DNA from: Phosphoribacter sp964647395
Lineage (GTDB): Bacteria; Actinomycetota; Actinomycetes; Actinomycetales; Dermatophilaceae
Direction of reading: 5' to 3'
Assembly (NCBI GenBank): GCA_964647395.1
Contig: CAZYHR010000028.1
Span: forward strand, 1 to 31,467
DNA: 31,467 nt
The position numbers and the translations under genes were made by a program. Of the stretch, positions 1 to 7,967 are shown in pieces (the first letter of the stretch is position 1; the number at the start of each line of letters is the position of its first letter). The notes under the pieces are model-generated. The model saw nothing but the letters and a program-made list of their open reading frames with translations, was not told the origin of the DNA and did not search any database.

Positions 1-117
1 GCCTGGATGGGTATTTCCAACCCGCCAAGACCTCACAAACTCAGACGCAAAGCACTTCTGCGGGGATGGTGGGATCGTGCCAGGATGAACCGTTGGTTCT
101 CGGGGAAGGGACAGCGC

Positions 118-765
118 ATGCGCCTGCCAACATCGGTTTCGTATGCCGCGCGCCGCGCGGCTGCCGTCGTCGCTGTCTCGGCGGGGTTGGGCCTGGCGGC
201 TTGCACCGGCGGCTCACCGCCACCGGCCCCGCCGTCGACTTCCACGTCGTCGGTGCCGGCGACGGCCACGACGCCGGTGGTGACGAGTTCGACCGTGGTG
301 ACCACGACGTCTGCCGCACCGTCGACCACGTCGCTGCCGTACCCATCGGACGTGCCCGCCGCGGCCCGGGTCAACTCCCCCGAGGGGGCGATGGCGTTCG
401 TGCGGCACTTCATCGGGGTGCTGAATGCGGTCTACCAACGTCCAGAGGTGGGGCGAATCCCCCCACTTTCCCTCGGCTCCTGCCAGTCATGCGCGGGATA
501 CGAGGAGAACGTCGTCTACTTCTCCACCAATGGGCAACGTTACGATCGACCGCCGATCGCGGTAGCCGAGATCTCCATGAATCCCGAGTCCGCGCCACCT
601 GGCCCCTACATAGTGGACGTGGTCATCGACCAAGTTCCGGCGAAGGTGCTGAACCGTGACGGCGAGGTCGTCCAGAGCGTCAAGGCAACTCGTGCCATCT
701 TGGTCTTCACCGTCCGTCATGACGGGACCGTTCCTCGTGTCGCCCTGGTTCAGGTGCAGAAATGA
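118..765 (+). CDS. DUF6318-type secreted lipoprotein, copy 1
   Basis: 215-residue lipoprotein. The start at 118 is chosen because it gives the same MRLPTS opening as the paralogue at 1827 and follows a GGGGAAGGG ribosome site; upstream in-frame starts lack this. Residues 10-29 form a lipoprotein signal with lipobox L-A-A-C (Cys29). A Ser/Thr/Pro-rich tether follows (about 31-73), then a globular domain opening with YPSDVPAAARVNSPEGA and carrying a C-x-x-C pair (Cys122, Cys125). This layout matches my memory of DUF6318, an actinobacterial exported family of unknown function. It should be anchored on the outer face of the membrane. The stop overlaps the next start (ATGA at 762-765), so the two are probably co-translated. 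No enzymatic role is suggested by the sequence. Confidence 0.85.
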   Translation: MRLPTSVSYAARRAAAVVAVSAGLGLAACTGGSPPPAPPSTSTSSVPATATTPVVTSSTVVTTTSAAPSTTSLPYPSDVPAAARVNSPEGAMAFVRHFIGVLNAVYQRPEVGRIPPLSLGSCQSCAGYEENVVYFSTNGQRYDRPPIAVAEISMNPESAPPGPYIVDVVIDQVPAKVLNRDGEVVQSVKATRAILVFTVRHDGTVPRVALVQVQK

Positions 766-1664
766 CACGCGGTAGGCTGGCGTGCTTCGCCTTGTTGCTC
801 TTGGCGGCGATTCACCAGCCGGCAGCAGCGGCGCTGAATACCAGAGGCAACAGCAGCGACCGCACCATCGTGGACACCACCACCACCCGTGACGGCGCGC
901 GGGCATACGCCGATGAGCAGGAGGTCGGCAACCTGGGCCAGGGTCGGGACCTGAACGGTGTGCCGTTCGCGAGGCCGATGGAGTTTCAGGTGCGGATGGC
1001 CTGCAAGGTGTCGGAGGCGGGGGTGGTGGCTCCGGGTGAGTCACCGACGTGTGAGAAGGCGATGGCGGCATGCCGGTCTGCGACCGGGCCGGTCGGGGTG
1101 GGGATCCTCTACGACATCTACGCCCGCGCGGTGGGCACCCAAGGTTGGAACTACCTGGCCAGCACGTGCTTCGCCGACGAGGCACCGTCCGGGCCAGTGC
1201 TATCGCTGCCGATGATCGTCGAGGCGTTCCACCTGACGCCGTGGGCGACCGCGCGGGTGGCGACTCAGCCGGAGGGGAATGTCACGTTGGTTGGGTTGAA
1301 GACGTTCTTCCGGGTGTCTTGGTCGGCTGAGGGGTTCGAGCCGGGTGAGGTGGAGGTGATCGACCCGGGGCGGATGTTGGGGATGCGGGTGGAGATCCGT
1401 CCGAAGCTGGTCGGGTTCACCTACGTCTTCGGTGACGGCACCAAGTTCGGGCCGACGACCAGCGCGGGTGGTCGGTATCCGTCGGGTGACATCACCCACG
1501 CCTATCAGCACGGGGGTGCCTACGCGACTCGGGTGCAGGTGACCTGGGGTGGGGACTTCCGGGTCAATGGTGGCCCCTGGACGGTGATCCCGGACACGGT
1601 GACGGTCGAGGGCCCACCGACCACGGTGCAGGTCAAGACCGCCCGCGCGGTCCTCGTGGGCTGA
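762..1664 (+). CDS. Secreted PKD-like domain protein
   Basis: 300 residues, translationally coupled to the preceding lipoprotein by a 4-nt ATGA overlap. The N-terminus is a Sec signal (hydrophobic core CFALLLLAAIH, likely cleavage after PAAA near residue 23). The middle part has several cysteines (in ACKVSEAG, SPTCEKAMAACRS and STCFADE) that could form disulfides outside the cell. The C-terminal third contains a PKD-like beta-sandwich signature: FGDG at about residue 224, followed by DITHAYQHGGAY and then VTWGGDFRVNGG. Such domains usually mediate surface protein contacts, and no catalytic motif is visible. Pairing with a lipoprotein suggests a cell-surface complex, which is inference. The middle region is not a family I recognise. 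Confidence 0.8.
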   Translation: MTRGRLACFALLLLAAIHQPAAAALNTRGNSSDRTIVDTTTTRDGARAYADEQEVGNLGQGRDLNGVPFARPMEFQVRMACKVSEAGVVAPGESPTCEKAMAACRSATGPVGVGILYDIYARAVGTQGWNYLASTCFADEAPSGPVLSLPMIVEAFHLTPWATARVATQPEGNVTLVGLKTFFRVSWSAEGFEPGEVEVIDPGRMLGMRVEIRPKLVGFTYVFGDGTKFGPTTSAGGRYPSGDITHAYQHGGAYATRVQVTWGGDFRVNGGPWTVIPDTVTVEGPPTTVQVKTARAVLVG

Positions 1665-1826
1665 TTGACCCACTCGATGTCGGTTCTGCTGGGAGTGCCT
1701 GAGCCATCCGAGCACGCCGTCCGCCTCCGCCGGTCGAGGTGACCGCCGAGGCTGTGGATAACTTCTGCGAGGGTGCGACCCTCCGTGCCACGATGAGCGC
1801 GGCATCTCGGGGAAAGGGGGCGCCGC

Positions 1827-2471
1827 ATGCGCCTGCCAACATCTCGCCGGTATGCCGCGTCCCGCTCGGCCGCGGCCCTCGCCGTCGCGGCGGGAGTGGG
1901 CCTGGTCGCCTGCACCAACGGTTCGACCCCTCCCGCCCCGCCGTCGAGTTCGTCGTCGGTGTCGGCGACGTCCACGGTCTCGGTGCCGGGCCCGACCGCG
2001 GTAACCACGGCGACGACCGCACCGAGCATCACGTCGTTGCCGTATCCCTCGGACGTGCCGGCCGCTGCCCGGGTCAACTCCCCGGAGGGGGCGCAGGCCT
2101 TCGTGCGGCACTACTTCGATGTGGCCAACGGCCTTTATGTCAACCCGCGAGCCGGGGGCATCGAGCCCCTGGGCTCTCCGTCATGCAAGACGTGCGCCGC
2201 GCTGGCTCGCATCTTCGCGGGCTTCGCCGAGCGCAAGGAACGATTCACCACCGCCCCTCAGCAGATCGTTGACATCGTGCGCGCCCCCGACGCCTCGCCC
2301 AGTGGATCGACCAAGTTCGACGTGGTGGTCCGTCTCGTGGCCAGTCAGCGTGTCGACGCAACCGGCAAGGTCTTGGAGACCGTCAAGGACGGCCGGGCGG
2401 TCCTCGCCACGACTACGGTCTGGGTCGGAGACCACTGGCTGCTGGCCGAGTCCAAGGTCCGACAGGCATGA
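1827..2471 (+). CDS. DUF6318-type secreted lipoprotein, copy 2
   Basis: 214 residues and clearly paralogous to the protein at 118. It shares the MRLPTS start, lipobox V-A-C at Cys29, Ser/Thr/Pro tether (about 33-70), the block LPYPSDVPAAARVNSPEGA, a C-x-x-C pair (Cys120, Cys123) and a similar C-terminus. The DNA just upstream of the two genes is also similar (GTGCCA-GATGA, then TCGGGGAA-GGG), so the duplication included the 5' control region. The ribosome site GGGGAAAGGGGG lies 8-16 nt before the ATG. The membrane-anchored product has unknown function. Unlike copy 1, no PKD-like partner follows; instead a broken third copy lies downstream. Confidence 0.85.
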   Translation: MRLPTSRRYAASRSAAALAVAAGVGLVACTNGSTPPAPPSSSSSVSATSTVSVPGPTAVTTATTAPSITSLPYPSDVPAAARVNSPEGAQAFVRHYFDVANGLYVNPRAGGIEPLGSPSCKTCAALARIFAGFAERKERFTTAPQQIVDIVRAPDASPSGSTKFDVVVRLVASQRVDATGKVLETVKDGRAVLATTTVWVGDHWLLAESKVRQA

Positions 2472-2517
2472 GGCGGGCGGGCTTGACGGCGGCACCTTGT
2501 CCGGTCCTGTTCTTCGG

Positions 2518-2715
2518 ATCTCGTCGTCGTCGGTGTCGGCGACGACCACGACGTCGGTGACGAGTTCGACCGCGACGACCACGACGGCTGCCGCGCCGAG
2601 CACCACGTCTGAGTATCAAGCACCCAAGACCGGTCTCATCGCCGTGCTGTCCACCGTCACCAACGACGGAAGCGGCTGGCGCGTCGTTTCGGTCAAGGTG
2701 CTCGGAATGACGGCC
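2518..2715 (+). pseudogene. Remnant of a third DUF6318-type lipoprotein
   Basis: No start codon or signal peptide is present. The frame read from 2518 gives a Ser/Thr-rich tether (SSSSVSATTTTSVTSSTA) like the linkers of the two upstream lipoproteins. It then jumps directly to a segment (GLIAVLSTVTNDGSGWRVVS) that resembles the C-terminal strand of those proteins (RAILVFTVRHDG in copy 1, RAVLATTTVWVGDHW in copy 2). The conserved YPSDVP-to-CxxC core is missing, so this looks like a copy with a large internal deletion and a lost 5' end. After about 2715 another frame stays open to a TGA at 2793-2795 (ending HGVARL), possibly the tail of yet another lost gene. Confidence 0.55.
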
Positions 2716-2826
2716 TCGACACCGGCGTGCTGTCGAATCTGGTCGCCGCCGGCTTCAGCGACATGGGCGGCAACCACGGCGTCGCTCGGCTTTGAGTGGA
2801 GCCTGTGAGCCGGTGGCCTGTTATTG

Positions 2827-2842
2827 CGGTGGCCCGCCACCG
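2827..2842. promoter_or_regulatory. Inverted repeat ahead of LLM oxidoreductase gene
   Basis: Perfect 7-2-7 inverted repeat CGGTGGC-CC-GCCACCG lying just upstream of the ribosome site (GGTAGGAAGG) of the gene at 2859. The position fits an operator or a small 5'-UTR hairpin. There is no direct evidence for either. Confidence 0.3.
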
Positions 2843-2858
2843 GGGGTAGGAAGGCCTC

Positions 2859-3812
2859 ATGACCCGCCTCGGCTACCAGATCCCCAACTTCACCTACCCC
2901 GGCGTCGGCAGCGATCGGCTCTTCGACACCATCGCGCGCCAGGTGGCCGAGGCCGAGGGCAGCGGCTTCGACACCGTGCTCGTGATGGATCACTTCTACC
3001 AACTGCCCGCGCTCGGCGCCGCGACCAACGAGATGCTCGAGTGCTACACCGTGCTCGCGGCGCTGGCCCAGCGCACTTCCCGGGTGCGCCTCGGCGCGCT
3101 GGTCACCGGCAACACCTACCGCAACCCCACGCTGCTCGCCAAGACCGTCACAGCGTTGGATGTCGTGTCCGGTGGCCGCGCCCAGCTCGGCATCGGAGCC
3201 GGCTGGTTCCAGCTCGAACACGACTCTCTCGGCTACGAATTCGGGACGTTCACCGATCGCTTCGAGCGGCTGGAGGAGGCGCTGCAGATCATTCTGCCGA
3301 TGCTGCGCGGTGAGCGCCCCACCCTCGACGGCACATGGTATGCCGTCCGGGACGCCATCAACTCGCCCGCGCCGGTCGGTCGCATCCCGGTGATGATCGG
3401 TGGCGCGGGCGAGCGCAAGACGCTGCGGATGGTCGCGCAGTACGCCGACGCCTCCAACATCATCTGCCCGCGCGAGGACATCCCCCGCAAGCTCGACGCC
3501 CTGGCCGCGCACTGCGAGCGGCTCGGCCGCGACCGCTCCGAGATCACCGTCAGCTATCAGACGAGTTGCGTCATCGCCCCCACCCACGAACAGGCCGTCG
3601 CCGAGATGGAGGAGGCCGTCGCGCGGATCCCCGAACTCGCCGGCCGTCGCGACTCCGCGATCGTCGGCAACGCCGACGAGGTCGCCGAGCAGTATGCCGC
3701 GATCCTTGCCGCCGGGGTCGACGGCGTCACCGTCAACCTGCCCGCCAACTGCCACATCGAGGGCCGGGTCGCGCTGCTGGGCCAGACGCTCGCGCCGCTG
3801 ATCGCCCGGTAG
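2859..3812 (+). CDS. LLM class F420-dependent oxidoreductase
   Basis: 317 residues, the usual length for single-domain luciferase-like (TIM barrel) oxidoreductases. Visible family features are the opening GYQIPNFTYPG, DTVLVMDHFYQLP near 39-51, the RLGALVTGNTYRNP block, DVVSGGRAQLGIGAGWF (the hallmark loop of the F420/FMN LLM family), and a C-terminal half with IPVMIGGAGERKTLRMVAQY, which contacts the cofactor phosphate in relatives. These enzymes use coenzyme F420 or FMN to oxidise or reduce small molecules. F420 is more likely here because of the GGAGERKTLR type sequence and the actinobacterial setting. The substrate is unknown. The start is supported by AGGAAGG about 6 nt upstream. Monocistronic by spacing. 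Confidence 0.88.
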   Translation: MTRLGYQIPNFTYPGVGSDRLFDTIARQVAEAEGSGFDTVLVMDHFYQLPALGAATNEMLECYTVLAALAQRTSRVRLGALVTGNTYRNPTLLAKTVTALDVVSGGRAQLGIGAGWFQLEHDSLGYEFGTFTDRFERLEEALQIILPMLRGERPTLDGTWYAVRDAINSPAPVGRIPVMIGGAGERKTLRMVAQYADASNIICPREDIPRKLDALAAHCERLGRDRSEITVSYQTSCVIAPTHEQAVAEMEEAVARIPELAGRRDSAIVGNADEVAEQYAAILAAGVDGVTVNLPANCHIEGRVALLGQTLAPLIAR

Positions 3813-3952
3813 TCGACCCCTCATCGATGGGGGCGCGGATGGGCGAACCACGACCTCGGTCTGCCCTCCATGCACCGCGCCAGGCAGGGCGGGGGTGTCC
3901 CGGTCGGCTCTGCCGTCGCCGACGCCCCGGGCCGCGTTCATCGACGGCGCCA

Positions 3953-3983
3953 TCGACAGCGGCAGCTGCGTCGCTCGTATGAT
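3953..3983 (+). promoter_or_regulatory. Candidate promoter of aldehyde dehydrogenase gene
   Basis: A TCGACA box (3953-3958; 5 of 6 matches to TTGACA) and a TATGAT box (3978-3983) lie 19 nt apart, with the second 24 nt before the ATG at 4008 and a GAGGAGG ribosome site in between. The spacing is slightly long. The rest of the 3813-4007 interval shows nothing I recognise. Confidence 0.4.
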
Positions 3984-4007
3984 CCACTCAGAGCGAGGAG
4001 GCAACTG

Positions 4008-5444
4008 ATGACGACCACCCCCACCGCGAGCGAAGGGCAGGGCGAGGGCTACGAGCAGTTGCTCGCGGCGATCACCGAAGGCGGCTCGCGAGACGTGCTC
4101 GACCCGGCCACCGAGGAGCTCGTGGGCCGCGCACCCGAGAACGACGCGGCCGATGTCGATCGCGCTGTCGCGGCGGCGCGGGGCGCGCAGCCGGCGTGGG
4201 CGGCTCGTTCGGACGAGGACCGGGTCGCGTTGCTGCTGGCCTGCGCCGACGCGGTCGAGGCCAACGCGGAAGCCCTTGCGCACCTGCTGTCCCGGGAACA
4301 GGGCAAGCCGCTCAACGGCCACAACGCCCGGTTCGAGGTCGGCGCGTGCGCCGGCTGGCTGCGGGCCACCGCCGCGACGGCGCTGCCCCACGAGACGATC
4401 ATCGACGACGGCAGCGAGTATGCCGAGCTGCATTACCGGCCACTGGGGGTCGTGGCCGCGATCGGGCCGTGGAACTGGCCGATGATGATCTCGATCTGGC
4501 AGATCGCCCCGTCGCTGCGGATGGGCAACACCGTGGTCGTCAAGCCGAGCGAGTACACGACGCTGTCGGTGCTGGGCCTGGTGCACGTGCTCAACGAGGT
4601 GCTCCCCGCCGACGTGCTGATCCCGGTGTGCGGTGCCGGGGACGTCGGCGCCGCCCTGTCCGGCCACCCGGGGGTGGACAAAGTCATGTTCACCGGCTCG
4701 ACCGAGACCGGCAAGGCGATCATCCGGTCATCGGCCGACACGATCAAGCGGGTCACGGTGGAGTTGGGCGGCAACGACGCCGGCGTCGTGCTACCCGACG
4801 CCGACCCGGCCGCCATCGCCGAGGGCGTGTTCTGGGGGGCGTTCATCAACACCGGGCAGACCTGCGCCGCGCTCAAGCGGCTCTACGTGCACGACTCGAT
4901 GTATGAGGCGATGTGCCAGGAGTTGGTCGACTACGCCAAGAACGTGCCGATGGGGGTCGGCCTGGACGAGACCAACGTACTGGGCCCGCTGCAGAACCGG
5001 GCTCAGTACGAGATCGTCACCCGCCTGGTCGACGCGGCCCGCGACTCCGGTGCGACGATCCTGCTCGGCGGAGATCCGGACCCCAGCGCCAAGGGCTACT
5101 TCTACCCGACCACGCTGGTGGCCGACATCGACAACGACAACCCGCTGGTGGCCGAGGAGCAGTTCGGTCCGGCGCTGCCGATCGTGCGCTACCACGATCT
5201 GGACGAGGCGATCGAGATGGCCAACGGCCTGGACGTCGGCCTCGGTGCCTCGGTCTGGTCCGGCGATCGGCAGGCCGCACTCGAGGTCGCCTCGCGGATC
5301 CGCTCCGGCACGGTCTGGATCAACAAGCACGGCGCGATCCACCCGATGATCCCTTTCGGCGGGGCCGGGCAGTCCGGCTACGGCCTCGAGTTCGGTGTCG
5401 AGGGCCTCAAGCACGTGTCCCAGCCGCAGGTCGTCAGCGGCTGA
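4008..5444 (+). CDS. NAD(P)-dependent aldehyde dehydrogenase
   Basis: 478 residues, normal for the ALDH superfamily. It should oxidise an aldehyde to the acid with NAD(P)+ in the cytoplasm. Landmarks: PWNWP at 154-158 (Asn156, oxyanion), VVKPSE at 177-182 (Lys179, cofactor), FTGSTETG at 228-235, the general base Glu252 in VTVELGG, and the nucleophile Cys286 in FINTGQTCA. All catalytic residues are present. The start at 4008 follows GAGGAGGCAACTG; the frame is open upstream but without a ribosome site. The sequence resembles the AldA/benzaldehyde-type group of actinobacterial ALDHs from memory, and the substrate cannot be read from sequence. It is followed by a hairpin between convergent genes. 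Confidence 0.92.
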   Translation: MTTTPTASEGQGEGYEQLLAAITEGGSRDVLDPATEELVGRAPENDAADVDRAVAAARGAQPAWAARSDEDRVALLLACADAVEANAEALAHLLSREQGKPLNGHNARFEVGACAGWLRATAATALPHETIIDDGSEYAELHYRPLGVVAAIGPWNWPMMISIWQIAPSLRMGNTVVVKPSEYTTLSVLGLVHVLNEVLPADVLIPVCGAGDVGAALSGHPGVDKVMFTGSTETGKAIIRSSADTIKRVTVELGGNDAGVVLPDADPAAIAEGVFWGAFINTGQTCAALKRLYVHDSMYEAMCQELVDYAKNVPMGVGLDETNVLGPLQNRAQYEIVTRLVDAARDSGATILLGGDPDPSAKGYFYPTTLVADIDNDNPLVAEEQFGPALPIVRYHDLDEAIEMANGLDVGLGASVWSGDRQAALEVASRIRSGTVWINKHGAIHPMIPFGGAGQSGYGLEFGVEGLKHVSQPQVVSG

Positions 5445-5457
5445 CCCTGGGCCGGTC

Positions 5458-5490
5458 GAGGAGGCGCTCGAACCATTCGAGCAACTCCTC
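5458..5490. terminator. Bidirectional hairpin between convergent genes
   Basis: A nested inverted repeat: GAGGAG (5458-5463) pairs with CTCCTC (5485-5490), and GCTCGAA (5466-5472) pairs with TTCGAGC (5476-5482) around a CCA loop, with 2-nt internal bulges. It lies just after the aldehyde dehydrogenase stop and before the end of the leftward operon, so it probably stops transcription from both sides. There is no T-run. Confidence 0.6.
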
Positions 5491-5572
5491 GTCTCTGGGA
5501 AGGGGTATGCCGCGACCTGGCCGGCCCGCTGTCCGGTCGCCGCTGTCGGTCGGGGCGCAGCGAGCCATCCGC

Positions 5573-6649
5573 TCAGAGCAGCCCGACATCGAGGGCGACC
5601 GGGCGGCCGTCGAGGGCGAGCGAATCGTCCTCGAAATGCACGGTGTACAGCTCGCTCGAGTAGCCCACCCGTCGACGCGGCCGCGCCTGCGCCAACGGCG
5701 CGCCCGCCACGTGACCGACCATGAGGAAGTCGAGATGTCCGGCCCGCGAGCCCAAGTGGGTGAGCAGGCGGCGAGCGGCCACCGGGGTCGTCGCGGTGAG
5801 CAGACAGATCGACGAGTAGGCCGCGGGCGCGCCGACCCGCGGCCACCGGGGGAACCCGGCCCAGTGGACGGGGAGCTTCGAAAAGCGTTCGTAGCGTGGG
5901 GAGTAGCGGGTGACGACGTACTGTTTGTGGGCCCGCTGGTCCCAGAGGGCGCAGCCGGCCAGGATGTTTCCGGAGCGGTCGCGCAACACCCGCACGTCGG
6001 CGTCAGTCAGCCCCGCGGGTGGCTCGACGGGGGCGAGGTTGTCGCGTGGCAGCAGCCCCAGCAGCTCGTCCAGCGTCCCCCCACCGAGCGAGGCGCCCCC
6101 CAGCAACGAAGGCGGCACCGGCGTCGGCCCGCCGCGGAAGAACGTCGTCTGATAGGAGCCGATCCGGCGGTACTCCGGCATGCCGCCGCGTCGCTTCTCC
6201 AGCAGTCGGCGGGCCAGCGTGTTGGCGGACAGGATTGTCGTGTAATAGATCTCGACGTCCGGGGTGTGCTCACGTAAGTAGCCATACACCCGCGGGATGA
6301 CCGGCACCCGCCCACCCCGGAACTCCGGCAGGCCCTTGAGGCCGGTGAGATAGCCGACCCGCCGCACCGCGCCGTTGACCCAGGCGTTGCGCACCACGCA
6401 CGCGCCCATGCCGACGATCCGCCCGGTCGCCACCTCGCGGACCACCGGCACGACGACGTCGTCGCCCTCGGCGAGCAGCGACTCGATCGGGTTGGCGCCG
6501 CGGGTGAAGCGCACCTGGATGTCGCCGGGGAAACCGTCGTCCGAGGCGTAGAGAGCGGCCAGCTCGGGTCCGTCGTCGAGGGTCGCGAGCTGCACCAGCC
6601 ACCGGCCGGTGCGCCGACCGGGCACCTGCTCGCTACTTGGGGAGCTCAT
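5573..6649 (-). CDS. GNAT-fold-like protein, last gene of radical SAM operon
   Basis: 358 residues, last gene of the operon, starting at an ATG that overlaps the end of the upstream radical SAM gene by 17 nt. The N-terminal half (about 18-130) reads like a GNAT acyltransferase fold: an opening strand LVQLATLDDGPELAALYAS, strand pairs DDVVVPVVREVATGRIVG and GMGACVVRNAWVNGAVRRVG, then the GLKGLPEFRGGRVPVIPRVY stretch where the CoA-binding loop would sit. The second half (about 225-345) has similar strand spacing (RDRSGNILAGCALWDQ, SSICLLTATTPVAARRLL), so a double GNAT protein is possible. I see no canonical Q/RxxGxG/A loop, so catalysis is uncertain. Context suggests acyl or aminoacyl transfer to the operon's product. 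Confidence 0.75.
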   Translation of the reverse strand: MSSPSSEQVPGRRTGRWLVQLATLDDGPELAALYASDDGFPGDIQVRFTRGANPIESLLAEGDDVVVPVVREVATGRIVGMGACVVRNAWVNGAVRRVGYLTGLKGLPEFRGGRVPVIPRVYGYLREHTPDVEIYYTTILSANTLARRLLEKRRGGMPEYRRIGSYQTTFFRGGPTPVPPSLLGGASLGGGTLDELLGLLPRDNLAPVEPPAGLTDADVRVLRDRSGNILAGCALWDQRAHKQYVVTRYSPRYERFSKLPVHWAGFPRWPRVGAPAAYSSICLLTATTPVAARRLLTHLGSRAGHLDFLMVGHVAGAPLAQARPRRRVGYSSELYTVHFEDDSLALDGRPVALDVGLL

Positions 6650-7964
6650 CGAGGTGCCGGCCGATCGGCACGTCGTACTTCTCGTCGACCTCTCGGCCCA
6701 GCCGCAGGTTCATCGCCCAGTAGACCGGCCACATCCGCAGCCGGCCGCGCCGCAACGCCTGCACGCCGCGGTCGAGGGTCGCCGCGGGAGAGGCGAAGTC
6801 CTTGCGGGCCTGCCGGCACAGGGCGCTGACCTCCTCGGGCTCGAGGTGGCTCGGCCGATAGGCGACTTGGCCGTAGTGGTAGTCCTCGTCGAGCCACCAA
6901 CGGGGTGAGATCAGCCGGCCCTCCTGCTCGAGCCGGCGATAGAGCCGGGTGCCGGGGAAGGGCAGCAGATGGTTGAAAGCCGCCGTGTGAAAGGCACATT
7001 CGCGCGCGAAGTCCACCGTGCGCTCGAAGGTCTCGCGGGTGTCACCGTCGTAGCCGAGCACGAACGTCGCATAGATGCCGATGCCGGCGTCGTGGATGCG
7101 CCGCACCAGCTCGGTGCGCTCGCCCATCGCCGTGCTCCACCGCTTACCCATCGCGGCGAGGCTCTCGGGTTCCATCGACTCGAAGCCGATGAGGATGAGC
7201 TCGCAACCGGCAGCCTGCATGGCCTGCAGCAGCTGCGGGTCGCGGGCCAGCTCGAGAGTGCCCTGGGCGGCCCAGCAGATGCCGAGCGGCCGGATCCGGC
7301 GGCACAGCTCGAGCACGTGCTCGCGGTCCGCGACGAGGTTGTCGTCGACGAGGAAGTAGACCTTGCGGTCGGCCGCCTCGATGTCGGCGACGATCCGGTC
7401 GACCGACCGGGAGTGATAGTGCGCGCCGTAATAGCCTGCGATGGCGCAGAACTCGCAGAAGTGACCGCAGCCCCGCCCGGTCTCGACCAGCCCGACCGGC
7501 AGATAGCGCTTGCCCGCGTAGATGCTGCGGTCGGGCGCCGTGCCGTCCAGGCGCACCCCGCCGTCGTAGCGCCGCTGCAAGCGCCCGGCGCGGGCGTCGG
7601 CCATGACCTGCCCCCACACCGCCTCGGCGTTGCCGGTGACGATGGCGTCAGCGTGCTGCGCTGCCTCGTCGGGCAGCAGCGTCGTGTGGTAGCCGCCGAG
7701 CACGACCGTGGTGCCCTGCGCGCGATAGCGGTCAGCGACGGCATACGCGCGTTTGGCGGTGTAGGTCTCGACGGTGATCGCCGCCACGTCGGTGGGCTGA
7801 TCGGTGTCGACCAGCTCGATCCGGTCGTCGAAGAAGGCGCGCTCGACGTCGGGCGGGGTCAGCGCGGCGAGCATGGCGATGGTCAGCGGCTCCATCTTCC
7901 AGGTCGCGATGTAACGCTGACCCGGCTTCTTGCCGATCGCCGGCAGGACGAAGGTGACTCGCAT
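6633..7964 (-). CDS. B12-binding-domain radical SAM protein (A)
   Basis: 443 residues. The N-terminal Rossmann-like domain (about 1-125) has the signature of cobalamin-binding radical SAM proteins (LTIAMLAALTPPDVE, ITVETYTAKRAYAVA, TVVLGGYHTTLLPDEA) but lacks the classical D-x-H-x-x-G ligand motif, as is common in class B radical SAM enzymes. The radical SAM core begins with C-x3-C-x2-C at Cys166, Cys170 and Cys173 (GCGHFCEFC), binding the [4Fe-4S] cluster that cleaves SAM. Then come VDDNLVADREH, the GFESME strand near 250, and a C-terminal RWWLDEDYHYGQVAYRP block. Likely roles are C-methylation or another radical C-H modification. The start lies 3 nt after the upstream gene's stop. Very similar in layout to C and D. 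Confidence 0.92.
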   Translation of the reverse strand: MRVTFVLPAIGKKPGQRYIATWKMEPLTIAMLAALTPPDVERAFFDDRIELVDTDQPTDVAAITVETYTAKRAYAVADRYRAQGTTVVLGGYHTTLLPDEAAQHADAIVTGNAEAVWGQVMADARAGRLQRRYDGGVRLDGTAPDRSIYAGKRYLPVGLVETGRGCGHFCEFCAIAGYYGAHYHSRSVDRIVADIEAADRKVYFLVDDNLVADREHVLELCRRIRPLGICWAAQGTLELARDPQLLQAMQAAGCELILIGFESMEPESLAAMGKRWSTAMGERTELVRRIHDAGIGIYATFVLGYDGDTRETFERTVDFARECAFHTAAFNHLLPFPGTRLYRRLEQEGRLISPRWWLDEDYHYGQVAYRPSHLEPEEVSALCRQARKDFASPAATLDRGVQALRRGRLRMWPVYWAMNLRLGREVDEKYDVPIGRHLDELPK

Positions 7965-7967
7965 CGG

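Noticed and set aside
1753..1761. TGTGGATAA, the complement of the classical DnaA box TTATCCACA
   Set aside because: It is a single copy with no further boxes, no AT-rich element and no dnaA/dnaN genes nearby, so it is not evidence for an origin.
2616..4667. 683-codon minus-strand open frame over the LLM and ALDH genes
   Set aside because: Same reason: it is a composition-driven shadow of two genes with clear family signatures on the plus strand.
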